From the IMG/VR virus record IMGVR_UViG_3300030047_000074, positions 1 to 33,829 of that record: a DNA stretch of 33,829 nucleotides; one strand, 5' to 3'. This DNA is from a virus. Position 1 is the first letter of the stretch. Every line of letters starts with the position of its first letter. This document shows positions 8,529 through 16,467 of this stretch, piece after piece. The notes beneath the pieces are model-generated. The model saw only the letters and a program-made list of their open reading frames with translations, was not told where the DNA came from and searched no databases. The position numbers and the translations under genes were made by a program.

Positions 8529-9689
8529 ATGTTTGTACGCGAGATTGACAAAAAAACAGTAGAAGTAAAGTTGTACGGTGATATTGGAGGTTGGTTTGCC
8601 GACGGCGAAACAATCACCAATTTGCTGGACAACTTTGAGGCTTCAGGTTATGAGAATGTAATCATACGAATACATTGCTATGGCGGGAGTGTTTTTGAGG
8701 GTAATGTGATTTACAACGCGGTACTAAGGTCTCCGCTAAACATTAAGGCTATTATTGACGGTGTAGCCGCCTCAATGGGTTGTTTTATTCTCCCGGCTTT
8801 TTCTGTTGTCGAAATCGCCGACAATGGTTTTGGTATGTTGCATCGCCCTGAGTGGCGAACCGGTGGCAATGCGGATGATTTGACGGCAGCGGCAAAATTG
8901 CTCACTGATATGGAGCAAATATGTATAAAGAGAATTTCGGAATGCTCAGGAATAGCCGAGGATGAAGTAAAGGCAAAATGGTTGGATGGTACTGACCACT
9001 GGTTGAATGCAAAAGAGATGGTGGAATTTGGGCTTGCTACTGAAGTGATACCGGCAACGGCAAAGAACATGAAAGAACTGGATAGTTCGATGGTTCTCGA
9101 TTTAGGCGTAGAAGGTGTTTATAATCAATATGTCGCCTTATTGGGCGATACAAAAGACAAACCAATAATTAAAAATGAGATGGACAAAAAAGAATTAATT
9201 CAGGCCTTAGGTCTTGAAGGGGTTACTGAAGAAAGCCCCGATTCGCTGGTGCTTGCAAAAGCAAAAGAAAAACAAGAAGCGCTTGCCGCACAGGCTGCGC
9301 AGGCGAAAGCCTCTGCCGATGCTGTTGTCGCTTTGGCAAAAGCGGAACTCAACGCTGCTATCAAAGCACGCCTTGATGCTGCTGTTGCTGCCAATAAACT
9401 GATTCCACCTGCAGGGAAAACCATTGACCAGGTGCGCGCGTCGTATGAAAAAATCGGACAAAATGCCGGTTTGGATGTGCTTGATTTGGCTTTAGCCGGA
9501 TTAGGTGTTAAAAAACCGATTGTAGATTATTTGCATCCTGAAGGGAAAGGCGGTTCGGATGCAGACCCGAAAACATGGGCTGACGTGATGGCTTTGGAAG
9601 GGGCTACACTGACTGCATTCCGCTCTGAAAATCATGAAGCGTATGCAAAACTGTATAAGGCCGAATTTGGACACGAACCTATTAAATAA
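8529..9689 (+). CDS. Head maturation protease (ClpP-like) fused to scaffold
   Basis: A 386-residue protein. Residues 1-200 are a ClpP/SppA-fold prohead protease: GGSVFEG near 52-58, the nucleophile in DGVAASMGCF (Ser about 82) and the His in GFGMLHRPEW (about 105). Residues about 215-300 form an Ala/Lys/Glu-rich coiled coil typical of scaffolds. The C-terminus (about 330-386) may bind capsid. It directly precedes the major capsid gene. Scaffold and protease are one chain here, so the protease may remove the scaffold during maturation. An internal ATG at 9181 could give scaffold alone. Confidence 0.85.
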   Translation: MFVREIDKKTVEVKLYGDIGGWFADGETITNLLDNFEASGYENVIIRIHCYGGSVFEGNVIYNAVLRSPLNIKAIIDGVAASMGCFILPAFSVVEIADNGFGMLHRPEWRTGGNADDLTAAAKLLTDMEQICIKRISECSGIAEDEVKAKWLDGTDHWLNAKEMVEFGLATEVIPATAKNMKELDSSMVLDLGVEGVYNQYVALLGDTKDKPIIKNEMDKKELIQALGLEGVTEESPDSLVLAKAKEKQEALAAQAAQAKASADAVVALAKAELNAAIKARLDAAVAANKLIPPAGKTIDQVRASYEKIGQNAGLDVLDLALAGLGVKKPIVDYLHPEGKGGSDADPKTWADVMALEGATLTAFRSENHEAYAKLYKAEFGHEPIK

Positions 9690-9697
9690 TTGAAGAA

Positions 9698-10627
9698 ATG
9701 GCAAGAAATTTTCCTGAAATTTGGCTTGGAAGGGTTGAAAAACTACTGACAAGTGCCGACCAAGCTCCTTGGTTGGATGGTATTCCTGAACTTGCAAGCG
9801 ACGTTGTCGTTTTTGGTGAAGGTACACAGACTGAAAAGAACACGGTATATATTCCGCTGACCTCTTTTGAACCTACCGTGTTGATTAACAACACCACTTA
9901 TCCAATGGCATTGGAGACTTACGATGACCAAACTGCCACGGTGAACCTCGATAAGTATCAAACCCTGCCGACATCCATCAGCGATGATGATGCAATGGGT
10001 GCGAGCTACAATAAAATTGATGCTGCTACCGGAAGTCACGTTACGGCTATTGCTAAGAAAAAGTATGCCAAGGCTATTCACGCCATTGCTCCTACTTCGC
10101 ATGTTGCATTATCTACTCCGGTGGTTAAAACGACAGGAGCCGATGATGGTACAGGAAGAAAAATGATGGTAAGAGGCGACATCAAAAAAATGAAAGCGGG
10201 CTTTGATAAAATGGAAGTACCCGGTGATGGTCGACGTTTGGTATTGTGCTCTGACCATGTGAACGACCTTTTGGAAAATGACCAGAAGTTCAGTGACCAA
10301 TATTATAACTACACCACCGGTAAGATTTCAAATCTTCTCAGTTTTGTTATTTACGAATATGTGTCAAACCCGTATTACAATGCGACAACAGCTACCAAAA
10401 AAAGTTTCGGAGCTATTGTGGGTACCGGTGATTATCAGGCCTCAGTTGCCTTCTATGCCCCAAATATTGCAAAGAAAACGGGCAATACAAAGCAATATTT
10501 CACCGATGCTAAGACTGACACTCAAACTCAGTCCAACTCGTTGAACTATCGCCATTACTTTATCTGTGTGCCAAAACGTGCGAAATATATCGGTGCCATT
10601 ATCTCTGATGTGGTTGCAGCCGGTTAA
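9698..10627 (+). CDS. Major capsid protein
   Basis: A 309-residue protein right after the protease/scaffold gene, the standard place for the major head protein. The N-terminus MARNFPEIWLGRVEKLL resembles capsid N-arms. The ALETYDDQTATVNLDKYQTL stretch (about 71-90) and the C-terminal YRHYFICVPKRAKYIGAIIS (about 284-303) fit the Bacteroidetes Mu-like capsid group, presumably HK97 fold. There is no signal peptide or membrane segment. Eight bases separate it from the gene before. Confidence 0.8.
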   Translation: MARNFPEIWLGRVEKLLTSADQAPWLDGIPELASDVVVFGEGTQTEKNTVYIPLTSFEPTVLINNTTYPMALETYDDQTATVNLDKYQTLPTSISDDDAMGASYNKIDAATGSHVTAIAKKKYAKAIHAIAPTSHVALSTPVVKTTGADDGTGRKMMVRGDIKKMKAGFDKMEVPGDGRRLVLCSDHVNDLLENDQKFSDQYYNYTTGKISNLLSFVIYEYVSNPYYNATTATKKSFGAIVGTGDYQASVAFYAPNIAKKTGNTKQYFTDAKTDTQTQSNSLNYRHYFICVPKRAKYIGAIISDVVAAG

Positions 10628-10644
10628 TTAAAGGAGGTTTAAAG

Positions 10645-10857
10645 ATGGATATTTCAAAAGAAAAAAAGGCCGAAGGGCAGGCCTTAGCCGATAAACACGG
10701 TTTTGACAAGCTGTGGGTAAACGAATCCGGTGAGTTTTTCACTACAGAAAATCTTGCTGCCTTTTCGGTAGACAATGCGAAAGCTAAATATGCTGAAGTA
10801 CCGCTGACGGCGAAAAAGCCTGCGGCAAAGAAAGCAGAAAAAAGCGAAACTGAATAA
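10645..10857 (+). CDS. Small protein after the capsid gene, function unknown
   Basis: A 70-residue protein with FDKLWVNESGEFFTTENLAA near the middle and a Lys/Ala/Glu-rich tail (TAKKPAAKKAEKSETE). It resembles small head-associated proteins that many phages keep next to the capsid gene. It is preceded by AGGAGG, a full Shine-Dalgarno sequence, rare in this window and in Bacteroidetes generally, so it may be made in high amount. A decoration or head-completion protein is possible, but nothing in the sequence proves it. Confidence 0.6.
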   Translation: MDISKEKKAEGQALADKHGFDKLWVNESGEFFTTENLAAFSVDNAKAKYAEVPLTAKKPAAKKAEKSETE

Positions 10858-10868
10858 CTGAACAAACA

Positions 10869-12107
10869 ATGAGTTTAAGAGGTGTATCTATATCAGAGGG
10901 TAGCATAGGAGCCAATTCCAACGAGGTACGAGCATTCGGCCTCGTTGGTAGCGGCGTTGCCGTAGTGGGAGGTGCTCAATTGGGCATTGCTTACAAACTG
11001 CTTCGCCCTTCCGATGCTACTGCTATAGGCTTTACGGCGGCTTACGATACGGCGAATAGTGTGAATATCTGTCGCCATATATCGGAGTTTTACCGTAGAG
11101 CCGGTGAAGGGGTGGCATTGCATGTCATCCTTGTGGATCAAGCCAAAAAACCGGAAGAAATGATTGATGCGGCTAAGTTATTGGCCGTGGAGGCAGAAGG
11201 CGCAATAAGCGATTTTGCTTTTGCATACAATCCTGCTGCCGGTTATGTCGCGGCTAATGTGGACGGTCTCGACTCGAATGTGAAGGCTGCAATTCCGGTA
11301 CTGAATGACTTTGGCGCGTGGGCTGATGCCCACGATATGCCATGTCATACGATTCTTGAAGGTCGCGGTATCAGCGATACGCTTTCTTCTCTTGCCGACT
11401 TGAGAGCTTTGACGGTTGGTGCAGTTGATTTGGAGGCTTGTAAAGTGACTTTAGTAGTCGGTCAGGACTGGACGTATGCCGATGGGCTTTGGCCTATGGG
11501 GCAGAAGTTTGCCGATGTGGGTACGTTCCTGGGCGTGGTTGCCTCGCAACCGTGGAACCGAAACCCGGGCGAACAAGCTACACAAAATCTGACGAATGTC
11601 ACAAAAGGCATCTGGACAGTGGGTGGTCTGAGCAATCACAAGAAGTACAGCGAGGTGTTTGATAGCCTCGAAACGATGGATGCAAAGGGCTACGTGTTTC
11701 CGATACGTTATACCGGTGCATCGGGTTACTGGTGGAATGACGGCCACGTATGTGCTCCTATTGTGATTGATGCTGACGGCAAAATGAATCAGCATGAGAT
11801 TTACTACTCACATACGATTGACGAAAGTAAACGCGCGTTGAGAGCTGTTTATTTGCCTGAAGTAAAGACCACAGTTGTATTGGATGATGACGGTTTATTG
11901 CCGGCTTCAAAAGTGGACTATTACGATGCTATCGGTGATATTGAGTTTGATAAAATGGCCGGTAAGCAACTTATTTCGGGAGGTACAACTACTACTGATG
12001 CAAACAGCGACTTGGTGGTTGAAAAGAAACTCAATGTTGCTTTTTCGGTTATTCCAACCGGTTGTGTGGGTGAAATTGTCGGAACTATTAACCTTTCAAA
12101 CAGTTAA
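10869..12107 (+). CDS. Contractile tail sheath (DUF2586-like)
   Basis: A 412-residue protein matching the DUF2586 group that serves as tail sheath in Bacteroidetes Mu-like phages. The N-terminus MSLRGVSISEGSIGANSNEV is typical. A Rossmann-like central part is followed by a C-terminal IRYTGASGYWWNDGHVCAPI and LRAVYLPEVKTTVVLDDDG. Sheath subunits surround the tube and contract at infection, making this a myovirus. It is followed after 3 bp by the tube gene, the order seen in contractile systems. Confidence 0.82.
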   Translation: MSLRGVSISEGSIGANSNEVRAFGLVGSGVAVVGGAQLGIAYKLLRPSDATAIGFTAAYDTANSVNICRHISEFYRRAGEGVALHVILVDQAKKPEEMIDAAKLLAVEAEGAISDFAFAYNPAAGYVAANVDGLDSNVKAAIPVLNDFGAWADAHDMPCHTILEGRGISDTLSSLADLRALTVGAVDLEACKVTLVVGQDWTYADGLWPMGQKFADVGTFLGVVASQPWNRNPGEQATQNLTNVTKGIWTVGGLSNHKKYSEVFDSLETMDAKGYVFPIRYTGASGYWWNDGHVCAPIVIDADGKMNQHEIYYSHTIDESKRALRAVYLPEVKTTVVLDDDGLLPASKVDYYDAIGDIEFDKMAGKQLISGGTTTTDANSDLVVEKKLNVAFSVIPTGCVGEIVGTINLSNS

Positions 12108-12110
12108 ATT

Positions 12111-12527
12111 ATGGCTATTATCAGAAGATTGGGAGAGGAATACTCCGCAGGTGATTGCGTTGTCACGGTAGCCGGATTGGTTGATGTTGACCCTTCAGCA
12201 ATTGAGTACGACTATAAATATGCGCATGAGCTTCAGCATGGTCTGAAGCGGAAGCCACGAGGCTGGCGTATGGGTAAGATTGAGTATTCAGCTAAAATCA
12301 CTCTACCGCTTGATGTTACTTCAGAGTTTGAAAAGGTGTCCGGTGGTGATATTGCGTTGATTCGCCCATTCCCCATTAACATCACATTTTTCAATGCGGA
12401 AAACGATATGATTCACGATTATGTCTATGCCAAATTCACCGGCAATGGTAGAAATGTGAAAGGCGAAGATGGTCTTGAACGTGAACTTGACCTTTTTGTA
12501 CTTGATATGAAACTGAACAAAAAGTAA
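12111..12527 (+). CDS. Tail tube protein
   Basis: A 138-residue protein directly after the sheath gene. The size, the beta-rich composition and IALIRPFPINITFFNAENDM (about 84-103) fit the inner tube protein of contractile tails. No signal peptide. The early segment EYDYKYAHELQHGLKRKPRG is basic and polar. The call rests largely on position between the sheath and the frameshifted tail chaperone, which is the conserved order sheath, tube, chaperones. Confidence 0.72.
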   Translation: MAIIRRLGEEYSAGDCVVTVAGLVDVDPSAIEYDYKYAHELQHGLKRKPRGWRMGKIEYSAKITLPLDVTSEFEKVSGGDIALIRPFPINITFFNAENDMIHDYVYAKFTGNGRNVKGEDGLERELDLFVLDMKLNKK

Positions 12528-12532
12528 AAAAC

Positions 12533-12564
12533 AAACCGGTCTTGCATGTCTGTGAGACCGGTTT
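12533..12564 (+). terminator. Partial terminator / processing hairpin after the tube gene
   Basis: A 10-bp perfect stem (AAACCGGTCT / AGACCGGTTT) with a 12-nt loop lies just after the tube stop. Only a short T-run follows, so read-through is expected. It would let sheath and tube be made in excess over the chaperones and baseplate, or protect the 3' end of the upstream message. Confidence 0.55.
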
Positions 12565-12590
12565 AATAACCCTTTAAAAAACCTACAAAC

Positions 12591-12941
12591 ATGTCACAGG
12601 AAAAAAAAGAACAAACCTTGCCTGAAGGTATTACGCAGGCAATGATTGACGAAGCAAAAGTAAAATACGGTGCCAACAAAGTAAAATTTGTTGACATAAT
12701 GAATGAAGATGGCAATGCCGTAGAACTCACAGTACTGGCTATTGTTCCATCGCGTACAGTTACCGGGCAATATCGTCGCTATAGTGAAACTGACCCGAAA
12801 AAGGCCGATGATCTTTTGGTGAAGGCCTGCTTATTGAGCCACAAAGAACAAGTGATGGCCGATGATGCTTTGGTTTATGGCGCGTTAAACGGTATTGCTT
12901 CGCTTATTCCTATACGGAACGGAATAGTAAAAAACTGTTAG
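12591..12941 (+). CDS. Tail assembly chaperone, short form (gp41-like)
   Basis: A 116-residue protein when read to its own stop. It starts MSQEKKEQTLPEGITQAMID and ends NGIVKNC. The place after the tube, together with a slippery A AAA AAC at 12929-12935 six codons or fewer before the stop, identifies it as the N-terminal part of the tail assembly chaperone pair that coats the tape measure during assembly. A fraction of ribosomes would slip to make a longer product of about 182 residues. The tape measure is encoded on the opposite strand, so the chaperone and its client are not linked as they usually are. Confidence 0.8.
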   Translation: MSQEKKEQTLPEGITQAMIDEAKVKYGANKVKFVDIMNEDGNAVELTVLAIVPSRTVTGQYRRYSETDPKKADDLLVKACLLSHKEQVMADDALVYGALNGIASLIPIRNGIVKNC

Positions 12942-12990
12942 AGCAACTATCGGATATTAAGCCGCTGGCTCAAACGGATAGTTGCTCCAT
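12929..12990 (+). promoter_or_regulatory. Programmed -1 frameshift signal
   Basis: The heptamer A AAA AAC (12929-12935) is in the reading frame of the short chaperone. Five bases after it begins a perfect 11-bp stem, GAGCAACTATC (12941-12951) with GATAGTTGCTC (12977-12987), and the loop carries its own small stem AGCC-GCT-GGCT. The zero frame stops at TAG 12939-12941, inside the spacer and stem base. After slippage the next codon is CTG at 12935 and the frame stays open for 67 codons. Confidence 0.88.
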
Positions 12991-13138
12991 AGATGAGGTG
13001 ATAGAAATGCATAACGCAATGATTCGGTTCTTTTTCAAAGAAAAACCGGAAGCGTTGAGCGACGAAGATTTTGCAAGTCGGGTGAAAGAGTTGAAGTGGT
13101 TGGCCGAATGCGGCTTTTTAAGAGGTATTACATTATGA
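12935..13138 (+). CDS. Frameshift extension of the tail assembly chaperone (long form)
   Basis: This is the -1 frame continuation, 67 codons: LLEQLSDIKPLAQTDSCSID onward, ending LAECGFLRGITL. It has no good start codon of its own near the beginning, while the frame joins cleanly at the slippery site. The stop TGA at 13136-13138 overlaps the ATG of the next gene (13135-13137), the usual tight packing of a real gene end. The combined product would correspond to the long chaperone (lambda gpGT, Mu gp41-42). Confidence 0.85.
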   Translation: MLEQLSDIKPLAQTDSCSIDEVIEMHNAMIRFFFKEKPEALSDEDFASRVKELKWLAECGFLRGITL

Positions 13139-13737
13139 GTTTATCTGTTGATTTGGAAGGTCGTTACATGGCCGCCTTTGGTTTTGTTACAGCAAGTATC
13201 AAAAGCCGAACCGATTCGAGCGGCAATGCAGAGGTGCAAAACAACTTAGCCTCAAATGTGACGGTGTACGTATTGGATAAAACTACCGATATTGATGATG
13301 TGATGATTTACAATGGCAAAGAGACCTACTCGTTTGCCGACTGTAGCCTCGATGGTGAGTTTGCCAATGTGTTGGCCACGGCTCCTATGCTGAGTCTAAA
13401 AAGAGCTAAAAAGCTTATTATTACTTCACCCGACAATACCGATACTGAGGTGGTGGAACGCTTCAACACCGAACCTTACGAAATAACCTGGCGCGGGCTC
13501 CTTATTGACATGGCTAATCACAATTTCCCTCTTGATAAGATGGGCACATTGAATGATATTTTTGAGAAAAACGATGTGTGGAATGTAGCCAGTAAGATTT
13601 TGAATAAACTGAAAGTATCGGCCATTTATGTAAAAGACATTGCGCTTGAGTTTGTCGAAGGATACGAGGACACAGTGTCGTATACGATGACAACCCGGGC
13701 AATAAGACCAATAAATTATCAATTACTTAACAAATGA
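13135..13737 (+). CDS. Tail/baseplate protein (DUF6046-like)
   Basis: A 200-residue protein starting MSLSVDLEGRYMAAFGFVTA. I chose the ATG at 13135 because it overlaps the TGA of the frameshift product. It resembles the DUF6046 type found in Bacteroidetes contractile phages between the tail chaperones and the baseplate hub. In Mu the DNA circularisation / gp43-type protein holds this place. YEDTVSYTMTTRAIRPINYQ near the C-terminus looks like a membrane-free beta segment. A role at the tube-baseplate joint is inferred from position. Confidence 0.6.
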   Translation: MSLSVDLEGRYMAAFGFVTASIKSRTDSSGNAEVQNNLASNVTVYVLDKTTDIDDVMIYNGKETYSFADCSLDGEFANVLATAPMLSLKRAKKLIITSPDNTDTEVVERFNTEPYEITWRGLLIDMANHNFPLDKMGTLNDIFEKNDVWNVASKILNKLKVSAIYVKDIALEFVEGYEDTVSYTMTTRAIRPINYQLLNK

Positions 13738-13821
13738 CCTTTCCTTGTTGGATGGTCGCAAAAACAACATTTTATGAGACGAACGAATTTAATCCTATTT
13801 GCTATGCTGCTTTATCTTAAC

Positions 13822-14781
13822 ATGTCAGCAAAAGTTACCCTTGGTAACGTATTTCTCGAAAACATTGTGGCTTTCGAGGTCAACGAGAATATTCTCGAAA
13901 TGAGTAATACTGCAAAAGTAACCATCCCGAAAGAGTTTGGAAAAATGGCCGGAAAAACAGTGCTGGAACAATTCAAAGTGGGTGATAAAATGTCAATTGA
14001 AGCCGCTTATAACGGTGATTACACCCGCGAGTTTACCGGATATGTACGTGAAATTGGTAGCGATTTGCCTCTCGTGATCGAGTGCGATGACGAAACCTAT
14101 CTTTTGCGAAAACAACCATATACAAAGAGTTATAAATCAGCTACCTTAAAACAGGTTCTTACCGATATTATTCCTTCGTCAATAGCCTTTGAATGCCCTG
14201 ATGTACATCTTGGTAAATTTCAGATAGACAATGCCAGTGCCTTTGTCGTATTGCAGACATTAATCAAAAATTACGGGCTATATAGTCGCTTACAAGATGG
14301 ACACCTTCGGGTTGGACTTGCTTTTGATTTCGGAGAAAAAACGGCTGTAAATCATGATTATTACCTAAACGACAATGAGCGAGGTAATGTGAAGAACAAT
14401 AACCTGAAATATAAACGTTCCGAAGATTATAACATAAGATTCAAGGCTATTGCGACCAATCCAAACGGTAAGAAAACGACGGTAACCGTAGGCAGTAAAA
14501 TAAAAGATGCTTCGGAGCGCACCCTCAATTTTGCCGGGCCGATGACTGAGGCACAACTCAGAGAACGCGCATTGGCGGTGATGTCTAAAGCTGTTTTTGA
14601 CGGCTATACAGGCGACATTACGGGCTTTGGGTGGCCGGTGATTCATGCCGGTGATTCGCTGAAGCTGAATGATGCCTTGGAGTCGGATAGAGCCGGCACG
14701 TACCTTGTCGAAAAAGTAGATATAACCTATAACGATAGCGACGGGTACAGTCGCAAATGCTCTTTGAGCTATAAAATTTAA
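13822..14781 (+). CDS. Baseplate hub protein (gpD / Mu gp44-like)
   Basis: A 319-residue protein beginning MSAKVTLGNVFLENIVAFEV. An upstream in-frame ATG at 13774 would add a short hydrophobic leader (RRTNLILFAMLLYLN). I prefer 13822, because a hub protein is not exported, but cannot exclude the longer form. Features of the hub / late-control-D fold are VGDKMSIEAAYNGDYTREFT (about 54-73), LLRKQPYTKSYKSATLKQVL (about 95-114) and the C-terminal GWPVIHAGDSLKLND followed by YLVEKVDITYND. It would form the trimer below the tube that holds the spike. Confidence 0.78.
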   Translation: MSAKVTLGNVFLENIVAFEVNENILEMSNTAKVTIPKEFGKMAGKTVLEQFKVGDKMSIEAAYNGDYTREFTGYVREIGSDLPLVIECDDETYLLRKQPYTKSYKSATLKQVLTDIIPSSIAFECPDVHLGKFQIDNASAFVVLQTLIKNYGLYSRLQDGHLRVGLAFDFGEKTAVNHDYYLNDNERGNVKNNNLKYKRSEDYNIRFKAIATNPNGKKTTVTVGSKIKDASERTLNFAGPMTEAQLRERALAVMSKAVFDGYTGDITGFGWPVIHAGDSLKLNDALESDRAGTYLVEKVDITYNDSDGYSRKCSLSYKI

Positions 14782-14831
14782 GTGTGTTTTGTGTGGGCGA
14801 AATGTGATTGTGTTTTTTAAAAGGTGGTTAG

Positions 14832-15392
14832 ATGGGTGCACTGGAACAAGCAATTGAAGCGGCAGTAAATGCGCATTCCGATAAGCGACAGATTAAACAG
14901 GTGTTAATCGGAGTTGCCTCGGAAGTGACTGATACAACCTGCACGGTTGAGCGTGAAGGTGCACCTACTCTACACGATGTTCGCCTGAATGCGATTGATG
15001 ATAACCTGGACACATACGTGACAATCTATCCGGCTACCGGCAGTAACGTAGTAGTAGCTATACTCGAAAACATCAAAACCGAAGCAGTGGTAATACGCTG
15101 TAGTGAGGTGGCCAAGGTAAAGCTTAAAATCGGTGCAATCACATTGGTGATTGATAATACCGGTATTGTTATAAACGGCGGTTTATTAGGCGGTCTGATT
15201 AAGATTGAGCAACTAAAATCGCAACTTGATAAAGTTACAGGCCGTATCGACGCTGTGATTAATGCTATAAAAACAGGGACAGTTACTCCGGGAGATGGAG
15301 GTGCTGCTTACAAGCTATCAATGAATACGCAACTTGCATCGCTGCCAAAAGAGGATTTTTCGGGCATTGAAGATACTAAAATAAAGCACTGA
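14832..15392 (+). CDS. Baseplate spike protein (gpV / Mu gp45-like)
   Basis: A 186-residue protein placed right after the hub gene, as spike genes are. The start MGALEQAIEAAVNAH is helical. Residues 25-90 look like an OB-fold (VLIGVASEVTDTTCTVE, NLDTYVTIYPATGSNVVVA), then short beta strands (VKLKIGAITLVIDNTGIVIN) as in trimeric spikes, then a helix and a short C-terminal domain. There is no HxH iron-binding tip. Its TGA shares a base with an ATG at 15392, part of a duplicated sequence. Confidence 0.72.
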   Translation: MGALEQAIEAAVNAHSDKRQIKQVLIGVASEVTDTTCTVEREGAPTLHDVRLNAIDDNLDTYVTIYPATGSNVVVAILENIKTEAVVIRCSEVAKVKLKIGAITLVIDNTGIVINGGLLGGLIKIEQLKSQLDKVTGRIDAVINAIKTGTVTPGDGGAAYKLSMNTQLASLPKEDFSGIEDTKIKH

Positions 15393-15483
15393 TGAACGGA
15401 ATTATATTGACTGAAAGTTTTATGAGAACAAGAGATGTTATTGAATAGTATTTACTGATGAACGGAATTATATTGACTGAAAG
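15388..15483 (+). repeat. Direct duplication of the gp46-like gene start (two 30-bp copies)
   Basis: A perfect 30-bp repeat occurs at 15388-15417 and 15454-15483, 66 bp apart, with 36 bp between. Each copy has the ATG and first nine codons of the next gene (MNGIILTES). The first copy sits at the spike stop (TGATG) as a coupled start, but it runs only 18 codons to TAG at 15446-15448 (MNGIILTESFMRTRDVIE). The second copy opens the real gene. Confidence 0.85.
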
Positions 15484-15769
15484 CTATGACCTTATGATTA
15501 AGGTTGAGCGCGATAGTATCGGTTTGATTACTCAGGGGCTTATGATTGGCAATATTGATTATCAACGATGCCGGTTGATTATTAAAGCCCGTAAAGGCGA
15601 AATAAAGAAGTATCCTACTTTGGGATTCGGCATTGACCAATACCCAAAATCAATTGCCAACCCCCAAAAATTTGTGAATGACCTACAAACAGAACTGAAG
15701 TCGGACGGGTTTACGAATCCTAAAGTGACTGTAACAAGTGATTTGAAAACGTTTGACGTAGAAATATAA
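15458..15769 (+). CDS. Baseplate wedge protein (Mu gp46 / gp25-like)
   Basis: A 103-residue protein. Its length, the start MNGIILTESYDLMIKVERDS, and the segment YQRCRLIIKARKGEIKKYPT leading to LGFGIDQYPKS fit the Mu gp46 family, a small baseplate wedge component related to T4 gp25. It lies after the spike and before the lysis genes; the gp47-like partner comes only at 17871, after a 2-kb lysis insertion. The start is the second copy of a duplicated segment. Distance from the spike stop is 65 bp. Confidence 0.75.
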   Translation: MNGIILTESYDLMIKVERDSIGLITQGLMIGNIDYQRCRLIIKARKGEIKKYPTLGFGIDQYPKSIANPQKFVNDLQTELKSDGFTNPKVTVTSDLKTFDVEI

Positions 15770-15774
15770 TAGAC

Positions 15775-16224
15775 ATGAATTTTATTTCCGAACATATAAC
15801 TTACGCGGAAGCAACGCATACCGAAACCGGGTATAAGAACGAACCGAGCGCGCAGCAAATTGAGGCCATGCAGTTAGTGGCAGAAAAGGTTTTTGAGCCG
15901 CTTCGGCATTATATCAGTGAACCGATTACTATCAGTTCTTTCTTCCGTTCACCAATGGTGAATGCTGCCGTAAGTGGGGCAGTAACCTCACAGCACGTAA
16001 AAGGTGAAGCAATTGACATGAAGTCTGTCGCTAACGCCGGCTACACAAATGCTGACCTTTTTCATTATATCAGGGAACATTTAGTATTTGACCAGTTGAT
16101 TTGGGAATTTGGAACCGATAAAGAACCGGCATGGGTGCATGTATCTTACTCGGCAACTCATAATCGAAAACAGGCATTAAAAGGCCAAAAATTAGGTGGC
16201 AAAACCATTTATAGCAATATATAA
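15775..16224 (+). CDS. Peptidase M15 endolysin
   Basis: A 149-residue protein of the M15 peptidoglycan peptidase family (D-Ala-D-Ala carboxypeptidase / endopeptidase fold). Zinc-binding and catalytic motifs are visible: SQHVKGEAIDM (about residues 75-85, the SxHxxGxAxD signature) and the late WVHVSY (about 123-128). SSFFRSPMVNAAV is the usual preceding block. No signal peptide, so export should depend on the holin that follows. The stop TAATG shares one base with the next start. It could instead be tail-borne, since it sits among baseplate genes. Confidence 0.88.
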   Translation: MNFISEHITYAEATHTETGYKNEPSAQQIEAMQLVAEKVFEPLRHYISEPITISSFFRSPMVNAAVSGAVTSQHVKGEAIDMKSVANAGYTNADLFHYIREHLVFDQLIWEFGTDKEPAWVHVSYSATHNRKQALKGQKLGGKTIYSNI

Positions 16225-16445
16225 TGAAAGCCTTTATTAAAAATATGCTGAGTGGATCCACTGATGTCAGTCATAAAAGAGTGATAGCAGTTTGCGCTTT
16301 TATTGTGCTTGTTATCATGGTAATAGCTCATTTCTTCGGAGCAGCTGTGAATGACAGTTTGATATTCACGTTCGGCGGCCTGTGCGGAGGCGAAAGCGTG
16401 CTTACCATTGCCGAACGATTTACGAAAAAAGACACTAATCCCTAA
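16224..16445 (+). CDS. Probable holin
   Basis: A 73-residue protein with two hydrophobic segments, RVIAVCAFIVLVIMVIAHFF (about 19-38) and a weaker SLIFTFGGLCGGESVLTI (about 45-62), a basic N-terminus (MKAFIKNML) and a charged C-terminus (ERFTKKDTNP). It starts on the stop of the endolysin gene. Size, topology and position fit a small class II holin. Nothing else in the window fits better. Confidence 0.7.
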   Translation: MKAFIKNMLSGSTDVSHKRVIAVCAFIVLVIMVIAHFFGAAVNDSLIFTFGGLCGGESVLTIAERFTKKDTNP

Positions 16446-16467
16446 ATGGGACTTTAATCTGAACGAT

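Noticed and set aside
15388-15483. CRISPR-like or att repeat
   Set aside because: Only two copies, containing coding sequence of the next gene, and no integrase. It is a local duplication.
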